DNA of 64,000 nucleotides from Actinocatenispora comari (GCF_017312725.1 NZ_BOPO01000124.1:1-64000); one strand, 5' to 3'; positions 29,957 through 38,664 are shown, numbered from the stretch's first letter. A program made the numbers and translations. Notes: a model not told the origin generated them from the letters alone.

Positions 29957-30949
29957 TCACCCGACGACCCCGAAGGCGAACACGTACATCAGGGCCATGT
30001 TGCAGAGCAGCAGCGGGATCGCGGTCGGGATCTGCGCCTTGATCGGACCGTACTTGCTGCGCATCTCCAGCAGGGCGGCCGGGACCAGGTTGAAGTTCGC
30101 GGCCATCGGGGTGCACAGCGTGCCGCAGAAGCCGGCGAGCATCCCGATCGCGAACACCGCGGCCGGGTTGCCGTGGAACTGCTGGATCAGGATCGGCCAG
30201 CCGATCGCCGCGGTCATGATCGGGAACGCCGCGAACGCGTTGCCCATGATGATGGTGAACAGCGCCATGCCCAGGCAGTACACGACGACGCCGCCGATCA
30301 GCGAACCGTGTGGCAGCACGTGGTTGGTCACCGTGCCGACCGCGGTGCCGACGCCGGCGGCGGTGAACAGCTGGCCGAGCGTGGCGAGCATCTGCGGCAG
30401 CACCGCGGCCCAGCCGATCGCCTCCAGCAGCCGGCGGCCCTCCCGCATCGGGGCGAGCACGCCACCGGCGGCGGCGGTCGGGCGCAGCATCACCAGGCCG
30501 ACCGCGACCGCGACGATCGCCGCCACGCCGAGCCCGATCAGCGTCTCCGAACCGGCCTCCAGCAGCGGGGTCGCGCCGATCCGTACCTTCACCAGTACCG
30601 CGGCGAACAGCACGGCGACCGCCGGGATCACCAGCGCGGGGACGAACAGCAGGCTGCCGAACCGGTCCGCGCCGGCCCTGCGCTGCGCGTCGTCCGGCCC
30701 GCCGGCGGTACCGCGGGACAGCTGCCGGGTGCCCACCAGCGCGGCCATCACCAGTACGCCGATGCCCAGCGGCCAGGCGGGTGCGGTCTTGTGCACCACG
30801 AACGTGCCGTACCCGAAGGACACCCCGAGCAGGCCCCAGAACGCGGCGCTGCCGTACCGCTTCGGGTTGCTGCGGTCGCCGACGGTCAGCGCAGCGACGC
30901 CGAGGAAGATGAGCCCGCACAGCCAGTAGAACCACTCGACCTTGATCAC
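29957..30949 (-). CDS. DUF979 family permease subunit
   Basis: A 330-residue integral membrane protein with about 9-10 helices. GNAFAAFPIMTAAIGWPILI, GNPAAVFAIGMLAGFCGTL and MAANFNLVPAALLEM are the conserved C-terminal segments of DUF979. It is always paired with DUF969; together they look like the two halves of an ion-transporter-superfamily carrier. The GTG start overlaps the DUF969 stop (GTGA). Confidence 0.88.
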   Translation of the reverse strand: MIKVEWFYWLCGLIFLGVAALTVGDRSNPKRYGSAAFWGLLGVSFGYGTFVVHKTAPAWPLGIGVLVMAALVGTRQLSRGTAGGPDDAQRRAGADRFGSLLFVPALVIPAVAVLFAAVLVKVRIGATPLLEAGSETLIGLGVAAIVAVAVGLVMLRPTAAAGGVLAPMREGRRLLEAIGWAAVLPQMLATLGQLFTAAGVGTAVGTVTNHVLPHGSLIGGVVVYCLGMALFTIIMGNAFAAFPIMTAAIGWPILIQQFHGNPAAVFAIGMLAGFCGTLCTPMAANFNLVPAALLEMRSKYGPIKAQIPTAIPLLLCNMALMYVFAFGVVG

Positions 30950-31656
30950 GGCTGCGGCACCTCCGCGTCGGCCTGCTTCGGCGCGAGCTCGCGCGCCATC
31001 CGGTCGAGCTGGCGGTCCAGCCACAGCAGCCGCGCGCCGTGGATGACGAACGCGCAGATCGCCGTCGGGATCGCCCACAGCGCCACGTGCAGCGCGTCGA
31101 GCTTCAGCCCGTACGTGGAGTCGACGAAGCCGGTGATGAGCAGGATCGAACCGATCGCGACGAAGATGTCCTCGCCGAAGAAGACGCCCACGGTGTCGGC
31201 GCTCGCCGCGTACCCCTTGATCTTCTCGGCCATCGTCGGCGGCACCGAGCCGTACCGGCGGGCCGCCGCGCCCTCGGCCATCGGGTAGATGAGCGGCCGC
31301 ACCGCCTGCGCCGGGCCGCCGATCGAGTTGAGCCCCAGCGCCGCCGTGACCTGCCGGATCAGCTGGTACAGGGTGAGCAGCCGGCCGGTGGTCAGCACGC
31401 CGAGCTTGGCGATCAGCCGGCGTGCCTGTTCCTGCAGGCCGAACCGTTCGATCAGGCCGATCACCGGCAGCACGATGATGAACAGCGTCACCGAGCGGCT
31501 GCCGGCGAACCCGTTGCCGAACGCGTCCAGGATCTTCATCGGCGACAGCCCGCCGAGCAGGCCGGTCACGATGCCGGCGACGGTCACCACCACGAGCGGG
31601 TTGAGCCGTAACGCGAACCCGACCACGACCAGCAGCACACCGATCAACACCAGCAT
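30946..31656 (-). CDS. DUF969 family permease subunit
   Basis: A 236-residue membrane protein: LVLIGVLLVVVGFALRLNPL, SRSVTLFIIVLPVIGLIERF, LNSIGGPAQAVRPLIYPMAE and YAASADTVGVFFGEDIFVAI match DUF969, the N-terminal half of the two-part carrier. First gene of the operon leading to pcp and DUF2891; uptake of 5-oxoproline or a related small acid is inferred from context only. ATG start with GGAGG 7 nt upstream rather than the earlier in-frame ATG. Confidence 0.88.
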   Translation of the reverse strand: MLVLIGVLLVVVGFALRLNPLVVVTVAGIVTGLLGGLSPMKILDAFGNGFAGSRSVTLFIIVLPVIGLIERFGLQEQARRLIAKLGVLTTGRLLTLYQLIRQVTAALGLNSIGGPAQAVRPLIYPMAEGAAARRYGSVPPTMAEKIKGYAASADTVGVFFGEDIFVAIGSILLITGFVDSTYGLKLDALHVALWAIPTAICAFVIHGARLLWLDRQLDRMARELAPKQADAEVPQP

Positions 31657-31699
31657 CGCGGCCTCCGTCTCCCGACCACCCGCGTATCCGGTGATTCGC

Positions 31700-31729
31700 A
31701 CCTTATGGAGATATGCGGTCGCCGCACAA
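31700..31729 (-). promoter_or_regulatory. Putative promoter of the DUF969 operon
   Basis: Minus-strand TTGTGC (31724-31729) and TAAGGT (31700-31705) with 18-nt spacing; leader about 35 nt. Confidence 0.4.
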
Positions 31730-31787
31730 GAGGTCTCGTCGTCGGGGTTCGGTCACGGTCGGTCGAGCCTCCCCGTCCGCCTCGCCG

Positions 31788-31820
31788 TACCTTGTCGGGT
31801 GGGGGTGGCCCCACCCGACA
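31788..31820 (+). promoter_or_regulatory. TACCTT core followed at once by a perfect 12-bp hairpin
   Basis: TACCTT lies at 31788-31793, and TGTCGGGTGGGG (31793-31804) pairs perfectly with CCCCACCCGACA (31809-31820) around GTGG. A transcript from this core would carry the hairpin at its 5' end, or the palindrome could be an operator. The gene downstream also has its own proximal leaderless promoter. Confidence 0.5.
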
Positions 31821-31860
31821 GTGGCGGGATCGCTGGCTGTGTCCGGAATGGTCGCGCCCC

Positions 31861-31866
31861 TAGGTT
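31861..31866 (+). promoter_or_regulatory. -10 (TAGGTT) of the leaderless serine-hydrolase gene
   Basis: TAGGTT ends 8 nt before ATG 31875 with no SD between. Confidence 0.5.
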
Positions 31867-31874
31867 CGGTGGGC

Positions 31875-33701
31875 ATGAAGGCGATCCTGACCGCGCTCGG
31901 CGGTACCGTCGCGGCGGTGGCGGCCTGCCTGTGCCTCGCGACCCCCGCGCGCGCCGACGACACCACCGCGACCGTCGCGCACACCGCCGACCGGGTGATC
32001 ACGGCGCAGCTGGCCAAGGACCACATCCCCGGCGCCGCCGTGGTCGTCGTCGCCGGCGGCAAGCAGGTGTACGCGAAGGGTTACGGCGTCGCCGACACGG
32101 GCCGGCGTACCCCGGTCGACCCGGCCCGTACCCGCTTCTACCTGGGCTCGGTGACGAAGCTGCTCACCGCGTCGGCGGTGCAGCAGCTGGTCGACGCCGG
32201 GAAGCTCGACCTGGACGCGGACGTCAACTCGTACCTCGACTTCCGGATCCGGGACAGCTACCCGGGGCGGCCGATCCGGCTGCGCGACCTGCTGACGCAC
32301 ACCTCCGGCTTCGAGGACCGGGTGCTCGGCGTCGCGACCCCGACCGGTACGCCCGTGCCGAAACTCGGGCCGTGGCTCGCCGCGCACCAGCCCGCGCGGG
32401 TGCGACCGCCGGGAACCCTTGCCTCGTACGACAACTACGGCGTCGCGCTCGCCGGCTACATCGTGCAGCGGGTGTCCGGCGAGCCGTACGAACGGTACGT
32501 GCGGCAGCACGTGCTGGCGCCGCTCGGGATGCGGCACACCAGCCTGGACAACGACACCGAGCACCTCGCCACCGGGTACCGCAGCGACGGCACCGTCGCC
32601 ACCGGTGGGCAGCGCGGCCCGTTGACCCCGGCCGGCCCCAACGTGACCGCGGTGCCCACCGACCTCGGCCGGTACCTGATCGCGCAGCTGCGGCCCGGGA
32701 ACCCGTTGCTGCACCGGCAGTTCACGCCGGACAAGCGGCTGCCCGGGATGGGGCTGATCTTCGAGGAGCACCCGCACGACGGCACCCGGGTGTTCGCCAA
32801 GGACGGCGACGTGCCCGGCTACCACGACTACGTCGCGCTGCTGCCGGACGACGACCTCGGCGTCTACGTGGCGTACAACGGCGACGGGGTGGACGGCAGC
32901 GGCAGCTACGCGCGGCGCGAACTGGTCGACCGGATCGTCGAGGCGCTGCACCCCGACCGGCACCCCGCGACACCGACCCGGCACGACGACGGCGACCTGT
33001 CCCGCTACGCCGGCAGCTACCGCACCACCCGCTACAACCACCAGGATCTGACCAAGGTGACCCAGCTGGTGTCGCCGGTGACCGTCACCGCGTCCGACGA
33101 CGAGCTCACCACCACCGGCCTGTCGGAGAACCCGGCCGTGTCCGAGCAGCACTGGATTCCGTTGGGGCACGGGCTGTTCGCCGAACGCGGCGGGGACGCG
33201 CGGCTCGCGTTCGACGGCGACGTGCTGTTCGACTCCGCGAGCCCGAGTGCCGCCTACCAGCGGCTGCCCTGGTACCAGGCGCCGATGCGGCACCTGGAGC
33301 TGCTCGTCGCCGCGACCCTGGTCCTGCTGTACGCGCTGGTCGCCTGGCCGATCGCGGCGATCGCGCAGCGCCGCGCCGGACTGCTGCCGAACCTGGCCCG
33401 CTGGGGCGGCTGGGGCGCCGCCGTGTCGGCGTTCGCCTTCCTGGCACTGTTCGCCATGGTGATGAGCGACTCGGCGGCCCTGAACGAGCACATCACGCTG
33501 AACGACTCCACCGCCCTGCACGCCGCGCCGGTCCTGCTGCGCGTCACGTTCGGGTTCACCGCCCTGCTGCTCGCCGGCTCGGTACTGGCCTGGGTACGTC
33601 GCTGGTGGCGGCTGCCGGGACGGATCGGCTACACCGTGGTCACCGTCGCCGCCGTCGCCTTCTGCGTCGTCACCGCCCTCTACAACCTGATGCTCGACTG
33701 A
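31875..33701 (+). CDS. Exported beta-lactamase-fold serine hydrolase with C-terminal membrane helices
   Basis: A 608-residue protein of the serine beta-lactamase/D-Ala-D-Ala carboxypeptidase (class C-like) family. A signal peptide (KAILTALGGTVAAVAACLCL, cleavage near ARADD) precedes the catalytic domain: nucleophile Ser-x-x-Lys in LGSVTKLL, Tyr-x-Asn in SYDNYG, HTSGFED and the late HDG/YHDY region. After residue about 470 follow three to four transmembrane helices (LLVAATLVLLYALVAWPIAA, FAFLALFAMVMS, VVTVAAVAFCVVTALYNL), so the catalytic domain should be tethered outside. Likely acts on cell-wall peptides or esters; true beta-lactam hydrolysis is unproven. Confidence 0.9.
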   Translation: MKAILTALGGTVAAVAACLCLATPARADDTTATVAHTADRVITAQLAKDHIPGAAVVVVAGGKQVYAKGYGVADTGRRTPVDPARTRFYLGSVTKLLTASAVQQLVDAGKLDLDADVNSYLDFRIRDSYPGRPIRLRDLLTHTSGFEDRVLGVATPTGTPVPKLGPWLAAHQPARVRPPGTLASYDNYGVALAGYIVQRVSGEPYERYVRQHVLAPLGMRHTSLDNDTEHLATGYRSDGTVATGGQRGPLTPAGPNVTAVPTDLGRYLIAQLRPGNPLLHRQFTPDKRLPGMGLIFEEHPHDGTRVFAKDGDVPGYHDYVALLPDDDLGVYVAYNGDGVDGSGSYARRELVDRIVEALHPDRHPATPTRHDDGDLSRYAGSYRTTRYNHQDLTKVTQLVSPVTVTASDDELTTTGLSENPAVSEQHWIPLGHGLFAERGGDARLAFDGDVLFDSASPSAAYQRLPWYQAPMRHLELLVAATLVLLYALVAWPIAAIAQRRAGLLPNLARWGGWGAAVSAFAFLALFAMVMSDSAALNEHITLNDSTALHAAPVLLRVTFGFTALLLAGSVLAWVRRWWRLPGRIGYTVVTVAAVAFCVVTALYNLMLD

Positions 33702-33773
33702 CGGTGACGCCGCGCTGACCTCGCGGTGGTGTGCCGGGCACCGACTCTGGAGAAATCATGTAGATCCTTCTTC

Positions 33774-33779
33774 TACGCT
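33774..33779 (+). promoter_or_regulatory. Putative -10 (TACGCT) of the SH3/NlpC-like gene
   Basis: Would give a leader of about 70 nt containing a stem CCCGCCC(33790-33796)/GGGCGGG(33816-33822). No riboswitch consensus recognised. Confidence 0.35.
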
Positions 33780-33855
33780 GCCGACACGGCCCGCCCTTCC
33801 GACATGTGGCGGTACGGGCGGGTCGTCGTGCTTCGGCTGCGATGTGGAGGAACCC

Positions 33856-34632
33856 ATGAGCAGATCCAGTCACCCCCGGTCGATGCGCCGACTCGTCTCG
33901 CGGGCCGGCCTGATCGGCGCGGCAGCGCTGGCCGCGGTACTCGTCGCCGGGCAGGCGTCGGCCGCGACCGTGCACACCAGCAGCGGCAAGTCGCTCAACG
34001 TCCGGTCCGGGCCGCACACCAGCTCGAAGATCGTCGGCTCGGTGCGCGACGGCGCCACGGTGAGCATCAGCTGCCAGGCCCACGGCGACAAGGTCACCGG
34101 CAAGTACGGCACGAGCGATCTGTGGGACAAGGTCTCCGGCGGCTACGTCAGCGACACCTACGTCTACACCGGCTCGGACGGCCGGGTCGCGAAGCTGTGC
34201 GGCTCGTCGACCCCGACGACGAAGTGCTCCACCAGCGGTACCGGCGACCCGCGCAGCTGCGCGAAGGCGGTCACCTGGGCCAAGAACCACCGCACCACCA
34301 CCTACCACAGCGGCTACTACCGGATGTGCGACCACCTCGTCGGCCTCGCGTACGGCTTCTCGCACTCCGGCTCGACCACCGCGTACGTGCACTGGACCCA
34401 GGTGCCCAAGAAGTACAAGCACGCCGGGTCGACGACCGTACCGGCCGGCGGGCTGGCGTTCTTCGGCGGCGGCTCCGGGCACGTGATGATCTCGATCGGC
34501 GGCGGCAAGTTCGTCTCCAACGACATCCACGGCAACGGCACCTACACCACGACCACCATCAAGGAGATCAAGCAGAAGTGGGGCAAGCCCTACCTCGGCT
34601 GGACCCAGCCCTGGTTCAAGGCCAACCACTGA
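33856..34632 (+). CDS. Secreted protein with SH3b domain and NlpC/P60-like C terminus
   Basis: A 258-residue exported protein. A signal peptide (RRLVSRAGLIGAAALAAVLV, cleavage after ASA about residue 36) is followed by an SH3b domain (SLNVRSGPHTSSKIVGSVRD, WDKVSGGYVSDTYVYTG) and a C-terminal domain with CSTSG...RSCAKAVTWAKNH, a candidate catalytic Cys in YRMCDHLVGLAYG and His in GSGHVMISIGGGKFVSND, arranged like NlpC/P60 or CHAP peptidases. It probably binds and cleaves peptidoglycan. The ATG has GGAGGA 5 nt upstream; a GTG 12 nt earlier lies inside the SD. A strong hairpin follows. Confidence 0.85.
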   Translation: MSRSSHPRSMRRLVSRAGLIGAAALAAVLVAGQASAATVHTSSGKSLNVRSGPHTSSKIVGSVRDGATVSISCQAHGDKVTGKYGTSDLWDKVSGGYVSDTYVYTGSDGRVAKLCGSSTPTTKCSTSGTGDPRSCAKAVTWAKNHRTTTYHSGYYRMCDHLVGLAYGFSHSGSTTAYVHWTQVPKKYKHAGSTTVPAGGLAFFGGGSGHVMISIGGGKFVSNDIHGNGTYTTTTIKEIKQKWGKPYLGWTQPWFKANH

Positions 34633-34660
34633 ACCGCACCGGCCCCGCCGGTTCCCGACC

Positions 34661-34698
34661 CGGCGGCTGCGGGTGGACACCACCGCCCGCAGCCGCCG
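34661..34698. terminator. 16-bp hairpin between convergent genes
   Basis: CGGCGGCTGCGGGTGG at 34661-34676 pairs with 34683-34698 (one G-T wobble), loop ACACCA. It sits 28 nt after the SH3/NlpC-like gene and 12 nt from the end of the opposite gene. Confidence 0.75.
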
Positions 34699-34710
34699 CA
34701 CCACGCCGGC

Positions 34711-35376
34711 TCAGCCAGCCCCGGCCGCGAGCAGCGCGGTGACCTCGGAGCTCGGCCGTACGTCGCCGAAGCACCGGAAGATGGTGGCGAGCTCGGCCTC
34801 GCCCACGCCGAACGACTGGCCCACCAGCGCATCGGACACCATCACGATGCGGTAGCCCAGCTCGGACGCGTCCCGTGCGGACGAACCGCAACACACGTTC
34901 GTCACCGCGCCGGCGATCAGCACCGTGTCGACGCCGCGCTCGGCCAGCCGCTCGGGCACGTCGCACTTGCCGGGAAAGAACGCGCTGCTGCCGGTCTTGA
35001 CCGCCTGCAGGTCCTCGTCGCGCACGTCGAGCTCGTGCCACAGCGTGCGGGCCACGCCGGCGCCCTCCTCCTCGTACATCCGGGCGGTCGACGGGCCGAA
35101 GATCGCCACGAACCGCTCGCTGGCCCGCTGGATCGGGGTACGCACCCAGGCGACCACACCGCCGTGTGCCCGCACCGCCGCCACCGCGTTCACCGGCGCG
35201 ATGACCGTCGCCATCACGGTGTCCGGCAGGCAGCGCCGCACCGTACCGGTGTCGAGGTCGATCACCACCAGCGCGGTGCGACCCGGATCGAGCCGCTCGA
35301 ACGCGTGCAGCCGGCCGCGCCGCGCCACCACCTTGTCGACGAGATCCTGCCTGATCCCGCTCGGATGCACCACCAC
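34711..35376 (-). CDS. Isochorismatase-like cysteine hydrolase
   Basis: A 221-residue hydrolase. The triad fits Asp in ALVVIDLDTGTV, Lys in AVKTGSSAFFPGKCDVPERL (part) and Cys in AGAVTNVCCGSSARDA, the last with the diagnostic cis-peptide region V-T-N-V-C. Substrates in the family include isochorismate, nicotinamide, peroxyureidoacrylate and N-carbamoyl compounds; none can be chosen. Start GTG 35376 has GGAGG 7 nt upstream in a run of three GTG codons; an upstream ATG at 35430 lacks an SD. Confidence 0.88.
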   Translation of the reverse strand: MVVHPSGIRQDLVDKVVARRGRLHAFERLDPGRTALVVIDLDTGTVRRCLPDTVMATVIAPVNAVAAVRAHGGVVAWVRTPIQRASERFVAIFGPSTARMYEEEGAGVARTLWHELDVRDEDLQAVKTGSSAFFPGKCDVPERLAERGVDTVLIAGAVTNVCCGSSARDASELGYRIVMVSDALVGQSFGVGEAELATIFRCFGDVRPSSEVTALLAAGAG

Positions 35377-35407
35377 GCCACGACCTCCGCTCCGCGCCGA
35401 GGCCGGC

Positions 35408-35413
35408 AGCCTA
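35408..35413 (-). promoter_or_regulatory. -10 (TAGGCT) of the isochorismatase-like gene
   Basis: Minus-strand TAGGCT inside GCCGGC-N6-GCCGGC; leader about 25 nt containing the GGAGG site. Confidence 0.45.
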
Positions 35414-35455
35414 GCCGGCACCCCGGACACTCCTCCCCGCCCGGGCGGGCGGCCG

Positions 35456-36151
35456 TCAGAGGGCGACGCGCAGGCCCGGGGTGGCGAGAACGACCGGGCA
35501 GTCGGCGATCGCGGCCGCCTCGGCGAGCAGCGCCGGGGCGTCCTGCCAGGCCCGCAGGTGGGTGAGGACCAGCAGTTCCGCGCCGGATCGGCGGGCGAGC
35601 CGGCCGGCGTCGCCGGCGGTCAGGTGCCCGCGCAGCGGCCCCTCCGCGTCGAACCCGCTCGCCTCGGCCAGCAGCACCCGGCAGCCCCGCGCCAGCTCGT
35701 CCAGCGCCGCAGCCGGCTCGCTGTCCGCGGTGTAGCACAACGCATCGCCGACCCGGGTCGCCCAGCACTCGCCGTGCGGTACCGCCGCCTGCCGGATCGT
35801 CAGCGGGCCGGCGCGGAACGGCTCGGCGGTGGCGCGGCGCGCGTGCATCGTCTCGGCCTCGGCGTACACGAACTCCGGCAGGTCGCTCGGCCCGACCACC
35901 TCCAGCGGTCGGTCACTGGACCGTTCCCGCAGGTACCAGAGCTGGGTCAGGTCGACCCAGTGGTCCGAGTGGGCGTGCGACAGCAACACCAGGTCGACGT
36001 CCGCGGGCGTCACGTAGCGCTGCAGCGGGCCGGCCGAGCCGGAACCGGTGTCCAGCACCAGCCGGTAGCCGTCCGCCTCGACCAGATAGCACGAACAGCC
36101 CGAATCGGCCGACGGGGCCGAGCCGGAACAACCCACCACCGTCAACCACAT
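35456..36151 (-). CDS. Metallo-beta-lactamase-fold hydrolase (RNase Z-like)
   Basis: A 231-residue MBL-fold protein with the dinuclear zinc motif SHAHSDHW (HxHxDH, about residues 58-65), the early GCSGS and LVLDTGSG, the middle PHGECWATRVGD and the late TADSEP and GHLTAG ligands. Ribonuclease Z-like phosphodiesterase or lactonase activity is the family range. Start ATG lies 6 nt after TATCGT without an SD, so it seems leaderless. Confidence 0.88.
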   Translation of the reverse strand: MWLTVVGCSGSAPSADSGCSCYLVEADGYRLVLDTGSGSAGPLQRYVTPADVDLVLLSHAHSDHWVDLTQLWYLRERSSDRPLEVVGPSDLPEFVYAEAETMHARRATAEPFRAGPLTIRQAAVPHGECWATRVGDALCYTADSEPAAALDELARGCRVLLAEASGFDAEGPLRGHLTAGDAGRLARRSGAELLVLTHLRAWQDAPALLAEAAAIADCPVVLATPGLRVAL

Positions 36152-36157
36152 GGGTCG

Positions 36158-36163
36158 ACGATA
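36158..36163 (-). promoter_or_regulatory. -10 (TATCGT) of the leaderless MBL-fold gene
   Basis: Ends 6 nt before ATG 36151 on the minus strand. Confidence 0.45.
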
Positions 36164-36317
36164 GTGCGGACGATCGCCCGATCCGGCCCCCGGTGCCGGA
36201 CCGTACTGGCAGGATCGGCGCCGGGGCCCACCTGCCCTCGCGGCCCGCCAGCGGGGCCGGCGTGCCGACCTCGACACGGGCACGCAGACGTCACTCGACA
36301 GCGAGGGAGATCTCGCG

Positions 36318-36740
36318 ATGACCTCGAACCTCAACCCGTACATCAGCTTCGACGGGAACGCCCGCGAAGCGATGGAGTTCTACCGCGACGCGCTCGGCGG
36401 CGACCTGACCGTGAGCACGTTCGGCGACATGGGCGACACCGGCCCGGCCGCGGACAAGGTGATGCACAGCCGCCTGGAGACCCCGGCCGGCTTCCAGCTG
36501 ATGGCCGCGGACACCCCACCCGGCATGGAGTACCGGCCGGGGCAGAACATCTCGATCAGCATCACCGGCCCGGCCGCGGACGCCGCCAACCTGCACCGCT
36601 ACTGGGAGGCGCTGTCCGCCGGCGGCACCATCAACGTGCCGCTGGAGAAGCAGCCCTGGGGCGACGAGATGGGCGCCTGCGTCGACCGCTTCGGCATCGC
36701 CTGGCTCGTCGACATCGGTACCGAAGACTCGGCCCAGTAA
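36318..36740 (+). CDS. VOC-family (PhnB/glyoxalase-like) protein
   Basis: A 140-residue protein of the PhnB-type VOC group: NPYISFDGNAREAMEFYRDA, LGGDLTVSTFGDMG, MHSRLETPAGFQLMAADTP and the closing WGDEMGACVDRFGIAWLVDI. The fold is a paired beta-alpha-beta-beta-beta unit that binds a metal or small ligand; catalytic activity is uncertain. ATG with AGGGAG about 9 nt upstream. Two diverged 23-nt direct repeats (around 36765-36811) lie between it and the next gene. Confidence 0.9.
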   Translation: MTSNLNPYISFDGNAREAMEFYRDALGGDLTVSTFGDMGDTGPAADKVMHSRLETPAGFQLMAADTPPGMEYRPGQNISISITGPAADAANLHRYWEALSAGGTINVPLEKQPWGDEMGACVDRFGIAWLVDIGTEDSAQ

Positions 36741-36877
36741 CCGATCCACCGGTCTCGGGGGACAGCCCCGTCTCGTTCGGCCGGCTACCCCCGCATCGTT
36801 CGTCCGGTTACCGCCATGGCTCCGCGTGGCGGCAGCCAGCAGAGTGATCCTCGTACGCCGAGGCGAGGAGGGTCACC

Positions 36878-37702
36878 GTGCAAGCAACGGGTCTGCGGCG
36901 GCTGTTGCCGTTCGCGCTGGTGTGCCTGGGGCTGTCCTGGGTGCCGTGGCTGGTGCTCGCGATGCTGCGGGTGGACGTCGACCACGGCCCCGCGCAGCTG
37001 GTGTTCGGCCTCGCGGCGAGCGGTCCTTCGCTGGCCGCACTGGTGTTGTGGCTGGCCGGTGGTCGGCGCCGCCGGCCCTCCGGCGTGCGACTCGGACTGT
37101 GGCCGATCGCGGCGCTGCTGCTGGGCGCTGCGGCGCCGGTGCTCGCCGCCCTCCTGCTGCACGGCGGTGACGTGCCGCAGCTCGTCCGGCACGCCGGAGT
37201 CGTCGTCGCCGGGGTCGGCGGACCGCTCGGTGCGCTGGCGTACACCCTCGTGTCCGGGCCGCTGTCCGAGGAGTTCGGCTGGCGCGGGTACGCCCAGCCG
37301 CGGCTGCGCGACCGCTTCGGCCGCGGCGGCACCGTCGCGCTGCTCGGCACCGCCTGGGGGCTGTGGCACCTGCCGCTGTACTTCCTGGTCGGCACGGGGC
37401 AGCACGACACCGGCCTGTTCTCGGTGCAGGGCGCGCTGTTCTTCGTGATGATCTATCCGGTCACGTACCTGGCGCTGTTCGTCTCCGAGCACCTGCGCGG
37501 CGGCGTCTGGGCCGCGATCGTGCTGCACGCCGCCTGGAACTTCAGCGACGCGATCATGCCACCCGTCGGTACCGGCGGCGCCGCCCTGGAAACCCTGCTG
37601 TGGCTGGCGATCGCCGCCCTCGCCGCCCTCACCTGGCACACCCGCCGCCCGACCCACCGGATCGTCACCTCGCCGCAGCCGGCCACGGTACCCGGGTCCT
37701 GA
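36878..37702 (+). CDS. CPBP-family intramembrane metalloprotease
   Basis: A 274-residue integral membrane protein with about eight helices. The Abi/CPBP motifs are SGPLSEEFGWRGYAQPRL (EExxxR), then WGLWHLPLYFL (FxxxH/WxxxH-type) and VLHAAWNFSDAI. Such proteases process prenylated or membrane proteins or protect against bacteriocins. GTG start with GAGGAGGG upstream. Confidence 0.9.
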   Translation: MQATGLRRLLPFALVCLGLSWVPWLVLAMLRVDVDHGPAQLVFGLAASGPSLAALVLWLAGGRRRRPSGVRLGLWPIAALLLGAAAPVLAALLLHGGDVPQLVRHAGVVVAGVGGPLGALAYTLVSGPLSEEFGWRGYAQPRLRDRFGRGGTVALLGTAWGLWHLPLYFLVGTGQHDTGLFSVQGALFFVMIYPVTYLALFVSEHLRGGVWAAIVLHAAWNFSDAIMPPVGTGGAALETLLWLAIAALAALTWHTRRPTHRIVTSPQPATVPGS

Positions 37703-37765
37703 CCCGCCACCTCACCACCCGGCAGCACGGCAACCGCACTCCGGCGGGCACGCAAACCCGGTGGG

Positions 37766-38650
37766 TCACGACAGTTCGCTGAGCCAGGCGTAGGCCGCTT
37801 CTCTGTTGTCGTGCTCGACGTTGGTGTGGTCCGCCGAGTCGATCAGGTGCGCCACGATGCCCGGTACGTGGGCGGCGAGCCACCGGCCGTTGACGATGGG
37901 GACGGCCCGGTCGTGGACCCCGTGCCAGAGCCGTACCGGGACGCGGATGCTCGTCGGGTCGCAGCCCCACGGGGTCAGGGTCGCCGCCCAGTCGTCCCAC
38001 CAGGCGTCGTCGCCGTCGGACAGCGAGTCCCGCATGATCGCGGCCAGGTGCCGGGCCACCGGCCAGCTCCGCGCGTCGTCGGTACCGGCGGCGTCGCCCC
38101 ACCGCGCCACCCACCCCTCCGGCGTACCGAGGGTGGCGAGCAGCCGGTCCGCGTCCTGCTTCCAGTGCTCGCGGGCGGTCTCGCGGTCGGTGAAGAACAG
38201 CTCGACCTCGTGCGCGAACTCCGGGGTCGTCCCCGCGCAGAAGTCCAACCCCGGCGCCCCGTAGGGCGCGAAGCCGGCGAAGACCGCCGCGCCGGTGACC
38301 AGCTCGGGCAACACCGCGGCGCAGGCCAGCGCGTACGAGCCGCCGCCGGAGAACCCCCACATGCCGAGCCGCTCGATCCCCAGTGCCGCGGCGAGACTGC
38401 GGACGTCGGCGGCCGCATCGGCGATCCGCCGGCCCTCCCGACGCGGCCGGCCCCGGTAGCCGGGCCGGTCGTAGCTGAGCAGCCGCAGCCCGTACCGGCG
38501 TGCGGCGAGCTCCGCATCCGGCCGGAACAACCGCCGGGAGCCGGGACTTCCCGGGTGCACCAGGACCGGCTTCCCGTCCGGCGCGCCGAACTCCTCGACG
38601 CTGATCAGCTCACCGTCGGCGCCCGGAACCACGTGTGTGACGGTCTCCAT
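37766..38650 (-). CDS. Alpha/beta hydrolase
   Basis: A 294-residue hydrolase. The nucleophile elbow is GFSGGGSYAL (about 117-126), the oxyanion region VHPGSPGSRRLF, and the acid and His are in WHGVHDRAVPIVN and SADHTNVEHD. A long lid lies between residues about 150 and 235. The substrate is unknown. ATG 38650 follows TATCAT by 8 nt with no SD (leaderless); the longer frame upstream runs into the tRNA and is rejected. Confidence 0.9.
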   Translation of the reverse strand: METVTHVVPGADGELISVEEFGAPDGKPVLVHPGSPGSRRLFRPDAELAARRYGLRLLSYDRPGYRGRPRREGRRIADAAADVRSLAAALGIERLGMWGFSGGGSYALACAAVLPELVTGAAVFAGFAPYGAPGLDFCAGTTPEFAHEVELFFTDRETAREHWKQDADRLLATLGTPEGWVARWGDAAGTDDARSWPVARHLAAIMRDSLSDGDDAWWDDWAATLTPWGCDPTSIRVPVRLWHGVHDRAVPIVNGRWLAAHVPGIVAHLIDSADHTNVEHDNREAAYAWLSELS

Positions 38651-38658
38651 GCCGGCGG

Positions 38659-38664
38659 ATGATA
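38659..38664 (-). promoter_or_regulatory. -10 (TATCAT) of the leaderless alpha/beta-hydrolase gene
   Basis: Ends 8 nt before ATG 38650 on the minus strand. Confidence 0.45.

Noticed and set aside
33702-33855. c-di-AMP (ydaO-type) riboswitch before the SH3/NlpC-like gene
   Set aside because: Cell-wall hydrolase genes of actinobacteria often carry it, but the conserved ydaO blocks are not visible; only one simple stem is present.
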